Positions 43,441-51,773 of a stretch of 64,000 nt of DNA are shown in pieces. The notes beneath the pieces were generated by a model that made no database searches, was not told where the DNA came from, and was given only the letters and a program-made list of their open reading frames with translations. Position numbers and translations under genes: made by a program. Origin of the DNA: Hyphomicrobiales bacterium (lineage in GTDB: Bacteria; Pseudomonadota; Alphaproteobacteria; Rhizobiales; Rhizobiaceae); NCBI GenBank assembly GCA_900472395.1, contig UCHV01000007.1:1-64000 (forward strand), given 5' to 3'. How positions within the stretch are numbered: position 1 is the first letter of the stretch; every line of letters begins with the position of its first letter.

Positions 43441-45717
43441 ATGTCGTCCGCATACATTGATCCGCAGAGCCTTGCCCCTGTCCGCCAGCCTTCGAAGCAG
43501 GCGGCTTGCAGCAAAGGTTCGCGGCGTGCCCGGTTGCTGGCCAGCGTGGCCTTTTCCTTGTCTATGGCTGCTGCCGGTGCCGTGTATGCGCAGGATGCGC
43601 GCGAAGAAGACAAGACCAGTGCAGCTGCATCCGAGCAGTCTTCGGATGGCACGACGGTTTTGAACGCGATCACCGTTGAAGCGCGCCGTTATGGTGAAAA
43701 TCCACTCGACGTTCCCGTCAGCGTTTCGGTTGTCGACGAGAAGAAAATTCAGGAAGAACGCCTGAACGAGATCCAGGATATCGCCAACAAGACGGTTGGC
43801 CTCCAGACGCCTAATTACGGCGATGATCCACGTACCGTGCAGCCGATCGTGCGTGGTGTCGGCACCCTTTCCACCATGCTGTCTCCGGATAACAGCACGG
43901 CGCCGACAATCGTCGATGGCGTGCCGATGCCGGCCTTTGCAGCCAACGGCCAGCTGCTGGACGTCGGTCAGGTCGAGGTGCTGCGCGGTCCGCAAGGTAC
44001 GCTGTACGGTCGCAATTCCACCGGCGGTGCGATCAATGTCTTCAGCGTCACTCCGACGGACGAAACGATCCGTCAGGTGACCGCCGAAGTCGGGACGGAA
44101 GGTTACCGCAAGGGTGAATTCCTGCTCGGTGGCGCTATCAACGAAGAACTGATGGGCCGCTTTTCCATGCGCTATCTCAGCCGCGGCGCCTACGTTACCA
44201 ATGATCATCCTGGCCAGGAAGACATCGGCGGTTTCGATCTCGGTGCGGCCAAGGGCACCTTCCTGTTCACGCCCGGAGATGCGACCGAAGTCAAGCTCAG
44301 CCTTGGTTTCGAGCGGTATGTCGGCGAGACGGGTTACCCTTATCTCCTGCGCGACGGCAATGCCTGGCAGGAGACGCCGGAATTCCGCCGCAGCCTCGCC
44401 TACACCACGCTCAATGTCTCGCACGAGTTCGAGAACTTTGCGTTGAAGACGACGACCGGCTTTACCCATTACGACATCTACAACTGGACGGACAATTCCG
44501 ACGGTTACATCAACAGCGCCACGTTCGGGGCTTACGGGATGCCGGTGCCGGTTGCCGCCTACACCTACGATGGCGACCTCAACATCACCAAACAGCGCGA
44601 AAACCAGTTTTATCAGGAAGTCCGCCTGCAATCACTGGAAGGGGCGGAAACCAAGTGGGTCGTTGGCGGCGTGTTTTCCTATAACGACTTCACCGAAAAC
44701 GCCTTCGGCACGTCAAGCATGTCGGCATCGATCAACGGCACACGCGGTGTCAATCTGACATCGGCCTCGTCCGCCGTTTTCTTCGATATCGCCCAGCCGA
44801 TCGGTGAGAAATTCGAGATCGGCGGCGGCATGCGCTATACGCATGAGCGTAAAGGCATCGATGCGCTTTATACCAGCTCTGGTTTCCCCGGCACGGTTGC
44901 GAGCTTTGCGCAGGATAGTTCGCGCAATTTCGACATGCTCTCCGGCCGCGTTTCGCTCAGCTACAAGCTGACGGAAGACAGTCTGGTTTACGGCAGCATC
45001 AGCCGCGGCAACAAGGCTGGCGGTTATCCGCGCTTCACAGGCAATGCGGCAAGCGGCCTGCCGGAAACTGGTTATGACGATACCTCCATCTGGGCTTACG
45101 AACTGGGCTGGAAGGCACAGTTTCCGGAGGTCGGTACGACAATCTCCCTGGCCGGTTTCTACAACGACGTGAAGGACGAGGCGATCTTCGGTTACGATGC
45201 CGTGACCGCCAGCTTCCCGATCGAGAATTTCGACCTTGAAAACTACGGGTTCGAACTGGAGGCCAGCAAGGAATTCGACAATGGTTTCAGCCTTGTCGGT
45301 GGCCTGACGTACACGCATTCGGAAATCACCGGAATTCCGGCCAACGGTGTTCTGGCCGCCGCGGTCGGCAACGAGACCCCGAACGTACCTCGCTGGTCCG
45401 GTAATCTCGGCATCGCCTATCGTGGTCCGGCCGATTTTCTCGATATGTCGGGTGATCCGGAACTCTCCGGTTACCTCGGTTACCGTTATGTCGGCGAACG
45501 CGCAGGCGACACCGGTAACAAGTTCGAACTCGATGCTCAGCATGTCGTTGATGCCCGCGTCGGCCTCAAGATCGATCAGACCGAATTCTACGTGTTCGGT
45601 GAAAACCTCATTGGCGAAAGACTGGAACAGCAGGGAGCCAACATGACGGGATCTATCAATTCCGTGCTGGTTTCGCGTGGCCGCACGATCGGTATCGGCG
45701 TGACCGCCAAGTTCTGA
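43441..45717 (+). CDS. TonB-dependent siderophore receptor (FyuA-like)
   Basis: A 758-residue outer-membrane receptor. A long signal peptide ends near VYA-QD (about 50), and a TonB box-like ITVEA lies at 77-81. A plug domain follows (VLRGPQGTLYGRNSTGGAINV), then a 22-strand barrel ending in a terminal Phe. The plug motif set and the position between an AraC activator and a siderophore permease match FyuA-type receptors for salicylate-thiazoline siderophores. ATG 43441 has GGAG six bases upstream; the longer frame to 43381 has none. It is probably the receptor for the metallophore made by the neighbouring synthetases. Confidence 0.93.
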   Translation: MSSAYIDPQSLAPVRQPSKQAACSKGSRRARLLASVAFSLSMAAAGAVYAQDAREEDKTSAAASEQSSDGTTVLNAITVEARRYGENPLDVPVSVSVVDEKKIQEERLNEIQDIANKTVGLQTPNYGDDPRTVQPIVRGVGTLSTMLSPDNSTAPTIVDGVPMPAFAANGQLLDVGQVEVLRGPQGTLYGRNSTGGAINVFSVTPTDETIRQVTAEVGTEGYRKGEFLLGGAINEELMGRFSMRYLSRGAYVTNDHPGQEDIGGFDLGAAKGTFLFTPGDATEVKLSLGFERYVGETGYPYLLRDGNAWQETPEFRRSLAYTTLNVSHEFENFALKTTTGFTHYDIYNWTDNSDGYINSATFGAYGMPVPVAAYTYDGDLNITKQRENQFYQEVRLQSLEGAETKWVVGGVFSYNDFTENAFGTSSMSASINGTRGVNLTSASSAVFFDIAQPIGEKFEIGGGMRYTHERKGIDALYTSSGFPGTVASFAQDSSRNFDMLSGRVSLSYKLTEDSLVYGSISRGNKAGGYPRFTGNAASGLPETGYDDTSIWAYELGWKAQFPEVGTTISLAGFYNDVKDEAIFGYDAVTASFPIENFDLENYGFELEASKEFDNGFSLVGGLTYTHSEITGIPANGVLAAAVGNETPNVPRWSGNLGIAYRGPADFLDMSGDPELSGYLGYRYVGERAGDTGNKFELDAQHVVDARVGLKIDQTEFYVFGENLIGERLEQQGANMTGSINSVLVSRGRTIGIGVTAKF

Positions 45718-45785
45718 TCGCTTTCACACGACGTTAAATGGCCGGCGACCGATCTGCCGGCCAGCCTCAAGGAGACGCATACCCC

Positions 45786-47039
45786 ATGAAGCCAGCTCAT
45801 TGGATTCTGATCGCCAGCCTTTACGTGACCCAATTTTTGCCGGTCTCGTTTTTCTTCATGGGCCTGCCGGCAATCCTGCGGGCGCAAGGCAAGACGCTTG
45901 AGGAAATCGGCGCGCTTTATCTGCTGGGCTTCGTGTGGGTGTTCAAAATCCTCTGGGCGCCACTCATCGATAGGGTGTCTTTTGGACGGCTGGGGCATTA
46001 TCGCGGTTGGCTGATCGTCATGCAGACCGCCATGGTCGGCATGTTGCTCATCATCAGCCAGATCGACGGCCTTGGCAATTTTCCGCTTCTCGTCATGCTC
46101 GGCCTCGTGCTCACCGTCTTCTCCGCAACGCAGGATATCGCAACGGATGCGATCACCTGCCGTCTGCTTCCTGCCGAGACCCGCGGCATCGGCAACAGTA
46201 TCCAGGTTGCAGGCGGCCTCATCGGCATCATGCTCGGTGGCGGCGCAACGCTGTCGCTTTATCCGCAGATTGGATGGGCCGGCTGCTTCCTGCTGATGGC
46301 TGCGGTCTTGTGCGCCTGCCTTGTGCAGATCCTGTTTTTCAAGGAGCCGTCCATCGGTGGCGGCGGCGTCGTGCAGCAGCGCGTTCCCTATTCCCGCATC
46401 TGGCGCATCTGGCGTGAGCCCGGCATGGGCACCTGGGCGCTGTTGATGATGATCGTGCCGCTTGGCGTCGGCATGATCTTCGCCATGCTCAGCCCCATGC
46501 TCGTCGATATCGGCTGGTCTCTGGAGGCAGTCGGTTTCACCCTCAATATCGTCGGATCGCTGGTTGGCCTGGCTGCCGTTTCCGTAACGGGCGTTCTGAT
46601 CAAGAAGTTCGGCCGTCGCCCCATTCTGATCGCCACCGCCTTCATCCAGGCCGCCATCATCCTGAGCGTTCTTCCCCTGGCATCCGGTTCCACGGCTTTG
46701 GCCATGATCCTGCCCGGCGTGGTGCTGGTGTTCCTGATCTATAATCCGGTCGCCACCGTCATGCTGACCATCATGATGGATCGTACCACGCTCGGCAGCG
46801 AGGGAACCGACTTCACCGTGCAGTACAGCCTTTACAGCTTCATGGGGTTTCTGTCGGGCGCCGTTGCGCTGCAGGTGGCAGGCGCTGCCGGTTATCCGGT
46901 TATCGTTGCTTTAGCCGCGGTACTGGCTGTCGTGGCCGGGCTGCTGGCTATTCGCCTTTATCGCGCGGAGCCGCGTTCACCGTCTCTGGATCACGATGTT
47001 GCCGGCTCCTATGCCGCGGCCGCGCAGGCACGCGGCTGA
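45786..47039 (+). CDS. MFS permease (RhtX/FptX-like siderophore importer)
   Basis: A 417-residue major facilitator protein with about 12 membrane segments. The sequence around SATQDIATDAITCRLLP resembles the RhtX/FptX/AmpG group, single-polypeptide inner-membrane importers of rhizobactin and ferric pyochelin. It begins with ATG 45786 (AAGGAGA ten bases upstream), 68 bases after the receptor gene, so both are probably co-transcribed. The locus therefore encodes two possible inner-membrane routes, this permease and the ABC pair. They may handle different forms of the siderophore, or one may serve another function such as precursor recycling. Confidence 0.9.
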   Translation: MKPAHWILIASLYVTQFLPVSFFFMGLPAILRAQGKTLEEIGALYLLGFVWVFKILWAPLIDRVSFGRLGHYRGWLIVMQTAMVGMLLIISQIDGLGNFPLLVMLGLVLTVFSATQDIATDAITCRLLPAETRGIGNSIQVAGGLIGIMLGGGATLSLYPQIGWAGCFLLMAAVLCACLVQILFFKEPSIGGGGVVQQRVPYSRIWRIWREPGMGTWALLMMIVPLGVGMIFAMLSPMLVDIGWSLEAVGFTLNIVGSLVGLAAVSVTGVLIKKFGRRPILIATAFIQAAIILSVLPLASGSTALAMILPGVVLVFLIYNPVATVMLTIMMDRTTLGSEGTDFTVQYSLYSFMGFLSGAVALQVAGAAGYPVIVALAAVLAVVAGLLAIRLYRAEPRSPSLDHDVAGSYAAAAQARG

Positions 47040-47106
47040 TCCAGTGCGCATTATCATGCAAGAGGAAAGTCACTGTCCCCGGTTTTCAGTTAGCATTGGA
47101 TGTTCC

Positions 47107-48084
47107 ATGAAACAGCAGATCAGACAGTTTGACGACATCCGTGTCGCCGGTCTCGAGAGCGAGGCGGAAGACGGCATCAGTGCCGAAATCATGGAACTCG
47201 ATCATGGCATCAAGCTCACAATGGTAAGCGGTGAGGTTGCCGAAGATCGCAAGTTCATGCTGCCTTTGCGCCGCCATGCGCTCACCATGGTTTTCGTCGC
47301 CTCAGGCGGCGTCAGCCTCGCGGCCAAGGCGCCCGGTGGTCGTGTCCAGCTGGGGGCCGGAGATGCGGGGCTGCTTTCCGCCGGTTTCGCCTTGGGCTCA
47401 ACAATTCTCGCCGCCACCGAGGAACTCTCTGCGGTATTCGTGGAATTGCCACGCGCATACATGGCCCGGGTTTTTGGCGAGCTATGCCCCAAGGGACTGA
47501 AATCATTCGTCGAAAATGATCCTTCCGAACGGGTTTACCGCGAGATCACATCCTGTGCATCGATCCAGTCCGTGCTCCATCAGATATCGGCGGCCCCTGT
47601 GGGGGCATCGCTGCGGTCTCTGTTCCTGATCAGCAAGACCTATGAACTGGTGGCGCTCGGTTTGGAACGCCTCAGCATGGAACATTGCGATTGCCGATTG
47701 ACGCCGGCCGATGTCGAGCGCCTCAAGCGGGCTCGCGATATCCTGAGTGACAATCTCAGCGATCCTCCCTCGCTGATCGCCTTGGCGCACGAAGTCGGCA
47801 TCAACGACTTCAAGCTGAAGAAGGGTTTCAAGATCCTCTTCGACAATACGCCTTTCGGTTACCTGAAAGAGCGCCGCATGATCGCTGCCCGCAGCGCGTT
47901 GATGAAGGGTGAACAGTCGGTGACGGTGGTGGCCAACCAGGTCGGTTATACCAATCTCGGCCATTTTGCGGCGGCCTTCCGCAAGCAATTCGGCACCACG
48001 CCGAAAGCGATGAAAAAGGTGTCGCGCATCAACATCAGCGGTGTTTCGGGTCGGGAGGATCTGGCCGGAGGCGTAGCCCTGTAA
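47107..48084 (+). CDS. AraC-family regulator (PchR-like)
   Basis: A 325-residue regulator. The C-terminal DNA-binding part has SLIALAHEVGINDFKLKKGF and then VTVVANQVGYTNLGHFAAAF and FGTTPKAM, the pattern of the PchR subgroup, whose N-terminal domain senses the ferric siderophore. ATG 47107 is preferred; the open frame runs back into the permease gene, and ATG 47056 is an alternative without a clear ribosome site. It is the second AraC protein of the locus. The two share only the general family pattern, so they may respond to different signals or control different promoters. Confidence 0.88.
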   Translation: MKQQIRQFDDIRVAGLESEAEDGISAEIMELDHGIKLTMVSGEVAEDRKFMLPLRRHALTMVFVASGGVSLAAKAPGGRVQLGAGDAGLLSAGFALGSTILAATEELSAVFVELPRAYMARVFGELCPKGLKSFVENDPSERVYREITSCASIQSVLHQISAAPVGASLRSLFLISKTYELVALGLERLSMEHCDCRLTPADVERLKRARDILSDNLSDPPSLIALAHEVGINDFKLKKGFKILFDNTPFGYLKERRMIAARSALMKGEQSVTVVANQVGYTNLGHFAAAFRKQFGTTPKAMKKVSRINISGVSGREDLAGGVAL

Positions 48085-48120
48085 CTCAACTGGGTTGGTC
48101 ACTGAAAGAGGGGAGAAGTC

Positions 48121-48576
48121 ATGCAACTGACACGCCAAACCGAAATTGCCATCAGCATTCTTGTTTCCTGCGCCAAGCGCGGAGAGTTGATCGAAACGCA
48201 GCTTGTCGCGTCCGAAGCTCAGACAACGAAGGACCATGCTGCTCAAATCCTGAAGACCATGGTGCGGGCTGGCTGGATAGAAACCCGTCGGGGGCGGCGG
48301 GGAGGTTTAACCCTTGCCGTGGACCCCGATAGCCTGTTGCTCGGCGAGATCGTAAGAACCATGCAGCCGGCGCGGTTTCAAACGCCGATCTCCGGGTCAG
48401 AAGGCCCGGGGTTGTCTCTGGGTTCCGTTCTGTCTGAAGTCACGACGGTCGTGCATGACCTTCTGGACTGTTATTCGATCGCCGATCTCGCCGAAAAATG
48501 TCCCGGCGGCTCAATGAGCAGGCGAATGGAATACAATACGGCCGCACCCATTATGGAAACGCGGGCTAGTTTCTAG
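48121..48576 (+). CDS. Rrf2-family transcriptional regulator without Fe-S ligands
   Basis: A 151-residue winged-helix regulator (KDHAAQILKTMVRAGWIETRRGRRGGLTLA is split here only by family motif boundaries: recognition helix about 36-50, wing about 52-66). Iron-sulfur members (RirA, IscR, NsrR) have three cysteines near residues 90-105; this protein has none there, only C17, C117 and C127. It is therefore unlikely to hold a cluster and is not RirA itself. ATG 48121 has GGAG five bases upstream, 36 bases after the AraC gene, so it may be the last gene of the uptake operon. Its signal and targets are unknown. Confidence 0.85.
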   Translation: MQLTRQTEIAISILVSCAKRGELIETQLVASEAQTTKDHAAQILKTMVRAGWIETRRGRRGGLTLAVDPDSLLLGEIVRTMQPARFQTPISGSEGPGLSLGSVLSEVTTVVHDLLDCYSIADLAEKCPGGSMSRRMEYNTAAPIMETRASF

Positions 48577-49026
48577 GCGCGACAGCCGATGTCCGGCCTA
48601 TGACGCCTGACAACACCTTCACGCATCTGCGCGGCGGTGCTGGCTGATGCCGATCATTATCCGGATGTTCGAGAGTATCAGGCGGATGGGTTTTGGGCAG
48701 CCTATGGGTTCTTGCACACTCTGTAAGCCGTGAAGTCTTGCCCAGTCCGTTTTAGGACGCCGACAGACAAAGTGCCGGCGATTTTTTTATGGACATATGC
48801 AACCCTGAGTGGGTAAATGCAAGGGGCGGCCGGGTGTCGTCGGTCCATAAACGTCGTTCGTAACCACGGCACCGATGCAGTCGACATCTGCCAAACCTGC
48901 CGATTTCGCCATGAAATTCTTTCTGCGCACTTCGATAGCGCGATCCACATCTTTTGCACCTGTTTTCAGCAATGCCGGCAACCGAAAGCTTTTGATCACC
49001 ACCACCCATCCAATCAGGGATGTCTC
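48577..49026. other. Intergenic region with no confident gene
   Basis: 450 bases between the Rrf2 gene and the oxygenase gene. It holds a possible terminator (48757-48787) and a 38-codon reading frame ending at 48725 (ADHYPDVREYQADGFWAAYG) that looks like the tail of a protein but lacks any beginning, perhaps a gene remnant. The open frame continuing upstream of the oxygenase start has the character of non-coding sequence. Confidence 0.5.
48757..48787 (+). terminator. Possible rho-independent terminator
   Basis: A short stem CGCCG / CGGCG (48757-48761, 48775-48779) with a 13-base loop is followed one base later by seven T. It would end transcripts from the Rrf2/AraC side, 180 bases after the last stop. 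The stem is short, so this is a weak call. Confidence 0.35.
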
Positions 49027-49833
49027 ATGTTTCAAAATGTTCTTTCCAAAGCGACACCCTCCGCAATCACCGTCGATCCTTTCCCGCATATTGTTATCAA
49101 GGATGCTCTCTCACCTGAGGACTATGCGGAACTTGAAGCAACCTTTCCTCCGCTTGAAGTTGTGGCCGGGTATTCGACCTCGCAGGAAATGCCCAGCAAT
49201 CGCCGTTACTCCATGCCGGCATGGCCGCTTCTTCTGCGCGACGATCTGCACGAGCCGTGGAAACGATTTCTTCGGCAAAGCGCCTCGTGCGAATTTCTGG
49301 CGCAGGTATTCACCCTGTTCTCGGGCCATTGGGACAGTCGGATAGCCGATCGCATGAACGACGCTGTCGCCAGCAGCCATGTTGGTCTGCTTCATCGGGA
49401 CACTCACCGGAGCGGACGAATCTTGCTGGATGCACGCGTGGAGGTGAACAGCCCTGTAACCGGCGGTCCGTCTTCTGCACGCGGAGTGCACCTCGATACG
49501 CCGAACCGGCTGTATAGCGGGTTGCTCTACTTTCGGGCGGAGGATGATGACGCGGTTGGTGGGGAGCTTGAATTGTATGCCTGGGCTGACACGCCTGCCG
49601 ACAATATCGATGTGTTTGAACTTCCCGATCATCTGGTGCGCAAAGTTGCGGCCATTCCCTATCGTGCCAACCAGCTTGTCCTGTTTCCGCAAGGCATTCA
49701 TGCCTTGCATGGCGTCGGTATCCGCCATCCGACGCGGCATATCCGTCGCTACGTTTTCATTACCGCAGAACTTGAAGACGATTGGTTGATGCCGGAGCAG
49801 CAAAGGCTGCAGCAGATTGAGTCGCCGGCATGA
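49027..49833 (+). CDS. 2-oxoglutarate/Fe(II) oxygenase-like protein
   Basis: A 268-residue protein with the layout of prolyl-hydroxylase-type Fe(II)/2-oxoglutarate oxygenases. It has an N-terminal PFPHIVIKDALSPEDY, the metal HxD in GVHLDTP, a double-stranded beta-helix (SGLLYFRAEDDDAVGGELELY), the distal histidine in the QGIHALHGV segment, and a downstream Arg in RHIRRYVF for the co-substrate. ATG 49027 has AGGGA six bases upstream; the frame open to 48817 is upstream non-coding sequence. It overlaps the sulfotransferase gene by four bases (ATGA), so the two act together, perhaps hydroxylating and then sulfating one substrate. The substrate is unknown, and no link to the metallophore is shown. 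Confidence 0.75.
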   Translation: MFQNVLSKATPSAITVDPFPHIVIKDALSPEDYAELEATFPPLEVVAGYSTSQEMPSNRRYSMPAWPLLLRDDLHEPWKRFLRQSASCEFLAQVFTLFSGHWDSRIADRMNDAVASSHVGLLHRDTHRSGRILLDARVEVNSPVTGGPSSARGVHLDTPNRLYSGLLYFRAEDDDAVGGELELYAWADTPADNIDVFELPDHLVRKVAAIPYRANQLVLFPQGIHALHGVGIRHPTRHIRRYVFITAELEDDWLMPEQQRLQQIESPA

Positions 49834-50537
49834 GACTGCTCGTTTACGGCATGCAATCGAGTGGCGCGACAGCGTTCAGCCTGTTTCTCGCCCAGCGACC
49901 CGGCAGCCTGGGCCTCGTCGATATACTCAACAACTACGCGGCACCGAGGATGGAAGGCGATCTGAACATCGTCGCCAAGGTTGTCGTGACGACCGCCTAC
50001 CCGCTTGCGATCCATCAGGAACGCTTCAGGCCCGACAGAAACATCCTTTTCCTGCGCGATCCGCGCGACAATTACGCCAGCCTGGCAAACAAGACCTATC
50101 GTAATCACTCAGGTCTGATCGATGAAAAATTTATGCTGCTCGATCGTGTCTTCGGTGAGCGGGATAAATTCGATCTGGTGGTGCATTACGAGGATTTCAT
50201 AGTGCGGTCTCCGCATGTACTGCAATCGGTAAACGCTCTCGGATGGCCGGTGAATGAAGCGTTTTACGCGTTCCGCAGAACGCATGTCGATCTGACGCAG
50301 TCTCTTTGGGACGCTATGCCTGACCTCTTCAACCACTTCGAATTTTCCTATGGAAATGTCCAGTCGTCGGAAGTGTCCGGTCGTTTCGCTTTGAAGGTGT
50401 GGCCCTTGGATGTCGAAGACCGCCTTTTTCGCCTGTGTCCCAATATTCTGACTGCCTATAAACAACGCGACAGACAGAGGCACTCTGTTGACGCACCCGG
50501 CAGATTGGGCTTCGTCACCGCAGATCGGTCTGGATGA
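49830..50537 (+). CDS. Sulfotransferase-like protein
   Basis: A 235-residue P-loop protein. The N-terminal YGMQSSGATAFSLFL matches the 5'-phosphosulfate loop of PAPS-dependent sulfotransferases, and ILFLRDPRDNYAS matches their 3'-phosphate motif. The overlap with the oxygenase gene (ATGA at 49830) indicates a two-gene operon. Acceptor candidates are cell-surface glycans, a small metabolite, or a hydroxyl made by the oxygenase; sequence alone does not choose. It has no signal peptide, so it acts in the cytoplasm. Confidence 0.78.
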   Translation: MRLLVYGMQSSGATAFSLFLAQRPGSLGLVDILNNYAAPRMEGDLNIVAKVVVTTAYPLAIHQERFRPDRNILFLRDPRDNYASLANKTYRNHSGLIDEKFMLLDRVFGERDKFDLVVHYEDFIVRSPHVLQSVNALGWPVNEAFYAFRRTHVDLTQSLWDAMPDLFNHFEFSYGNVQSSEVSGRFALKVWPLDVEDRLFRLCPNILTAYKQRDRQRHSVDAPGRLGFVTADRSG

Positions 50538-50856
50538 CTTTCCAAGGCGCTTTCCGGTTCGTGGCGGCGGGCATGCCGATCTTGCCGCGGATCTGCTTCT
50601 CTTTACGCCATTGATTAAACCGCACTGTCGGCGCGGGCGAACCTGTGTGACCGCACAGCACACGGCCAAGCCTGCCACGCGATTGGTCGGCCTTTTTCAG
50701 CCAGCCCCGATGTTTTTGCAAACCAGCAAGAGGCGGTATCTTTCGGCCTGATCGGCAGAGATCGGATCACCCTTGTGCGGGGAGAGTGCCACTCGTCATC
50801 ACTATCCCCCAATACCGCCTGTTCAGGAAAAACGGCCGTTGAGCAATAGAAGGCCA
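50538..50856. other. Intergenic region, nothing assignable
   Basis: 319 bases between the sulfotransferase gene and the convergent acetyltransferase gene. Short reading frames on both strands (up to 87 codons) show no family motif, and the best one, on the minus strand 50515-50721, has no start signal and runs into the sulfotransferase gene. No terminator hairpin with a T-run was found. Confidence 0.5.
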
Positions 50857-51369
50857 TCACTCGGACCGCCATTCCAGCGCGATATAGGCGTGATCAGCCT
50901 GTCGTTCGGCAATGCCAAGCCGGGCATAAAGCCGACGTGCAGGATTGTAAGGTGTGACCGAGCCTCGCAGAACTTTGCCGCTCTGCCTGCACCTGTTCAT
51001 CATCGCTTCCAGCACGGCCTGGCCCAACCCACGGTTCCTATGGGAAGGATGGATAGCCAGATCGATGATCAGCAAACTGTCCCCATCTTCCATAACCAGG
51101 ATCATGCCTGTCGGCATCGTCGGGCCATTTCCATCGCGCTGTGACGAAAGCTCGACCACCAAGTGCTCCGCCTTGGGATAGGTGCTGACCAGTCCGCGGC
51201 GATAGACATCATATTGCTGGCGAGCGACAAGCGCCCGAACTTCCGTGGGGAGAGGGGACAATTCCCTTTCCCTCGATGTTACGAACAACTCAAACAGGAA
51301 GGGCTCATCCGCCAATCCTGCGCATCGCAACCACGGAGCCGGTTTCTCTCCATCAACCACAATATCCAT
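50857..51369 (-). CDS. GNAT-family N-acetyltransferase
   Basis: A 170-residue acetyltransferase with the acetyl-CoA motif A region IDLAIHPSHRNRGLGQAVLE (R-x-x-G-x-G) and the C-terminal NPARRLYARLGI. The acceptor is not predictable. It is divergent from a small conserved gene and close to a phage-collar protein gene. I recall this three-gene grouping (acetyltransferase, about 100-residue protein, collar-domain protein) from other proteobacteria, so the association is probably functional. Confidence 0.88.
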   Translation of the reverse strand: MDIVVDGEKPAPWLRCAGLADEPFLFELFVTSRERELSPLPTEVRALVARQQYDVYRRGLVSTYPKAEHLVVELSSQRDGNGPTMPTGMILVMEDGDSLLIIDLAIHPSHRNRGLGQAVLEAMMNRCRQSGKVLRGSVTPYNPARRLYARLGIAERQADHAYIALEWRSE

Positions 51370-51432
51370 TCTTGCCCGTTGAAATCTTCGGTTGATTATT
51401 TTCTAATGTGCCATCTTTGAGGGAGTTTCTGG

Positions 51433-51753
51433 ATGATTTACGACAACGTCCTGCCAATCACGATGATCGAGTTCGAACCTTATTTGGGAAAGGTTTTCAA
51501 CCTGCAGAACACCGAGTTGCCGGTTGAACTGAAGCTTGTCGAAATCGAAGACACAGCGCAGGGACGTCCCTGGCCCTACAGATTGCCCAAACCCTTTGTG
51601 ATGATTTTTGCAGGCCCTCCCGAACGGATTGTCCTTGAGGGGCTGCGGGTGTTGAAGGCGCCCGATGGCACGGATTACCAACTCCACCTTATTCCGATCA
51701 TGACCCATGATCCGCTGACGACCGGTCAACAATATCAGGTCGTCATCAACTGA
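51433..51753 (+). CDS. Small conserved protein (DUF6916-like)
   Basis: A 106-residue protein without signal peptide or membrane segment. It opens with a segment (MIEFEPYLGKVFNL) and continues with short beta-strand-like stretches (KPFVMIFAGPPERIVLEG, TTGQQYQVVIN) typical of small beta-barrel proteins encoded beside collar-domain proteins. I recall this family as DUF6916, without an assigned function. ATG 51433 has GGAG seven bases upstream. It is convergent with the collar gene, 20 bases between the stops. Confidence 0.75.
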   Translation: MIYDNVLPITMIEFEPYLGKVFNLQNTELPVELKLVEIEDTAQGRPWPYRLPKPFVMIFAGPPERIVLEGLRVLKAPDGTDYQLHLIPIMTHDPLTTGQQYQVVIN

Positions 51754-51773
51754 TCGGCCCGGGAACCCGTGCC

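Noticed and set aside
48606-48725. Short protein-like tail (HYPDVREYQADGFW)
   Set aside because: Looks like a C-terminal remnant but only about 38 codons are open, and no start or homologue could be recognised.
50515-50721. 68-codon minus-strand frame between sulfotransferase and acetyltransferase
   Set aside because: Basic-rich but without family motif or start signal, and it overlaps the end of the sulfotransferase gene.
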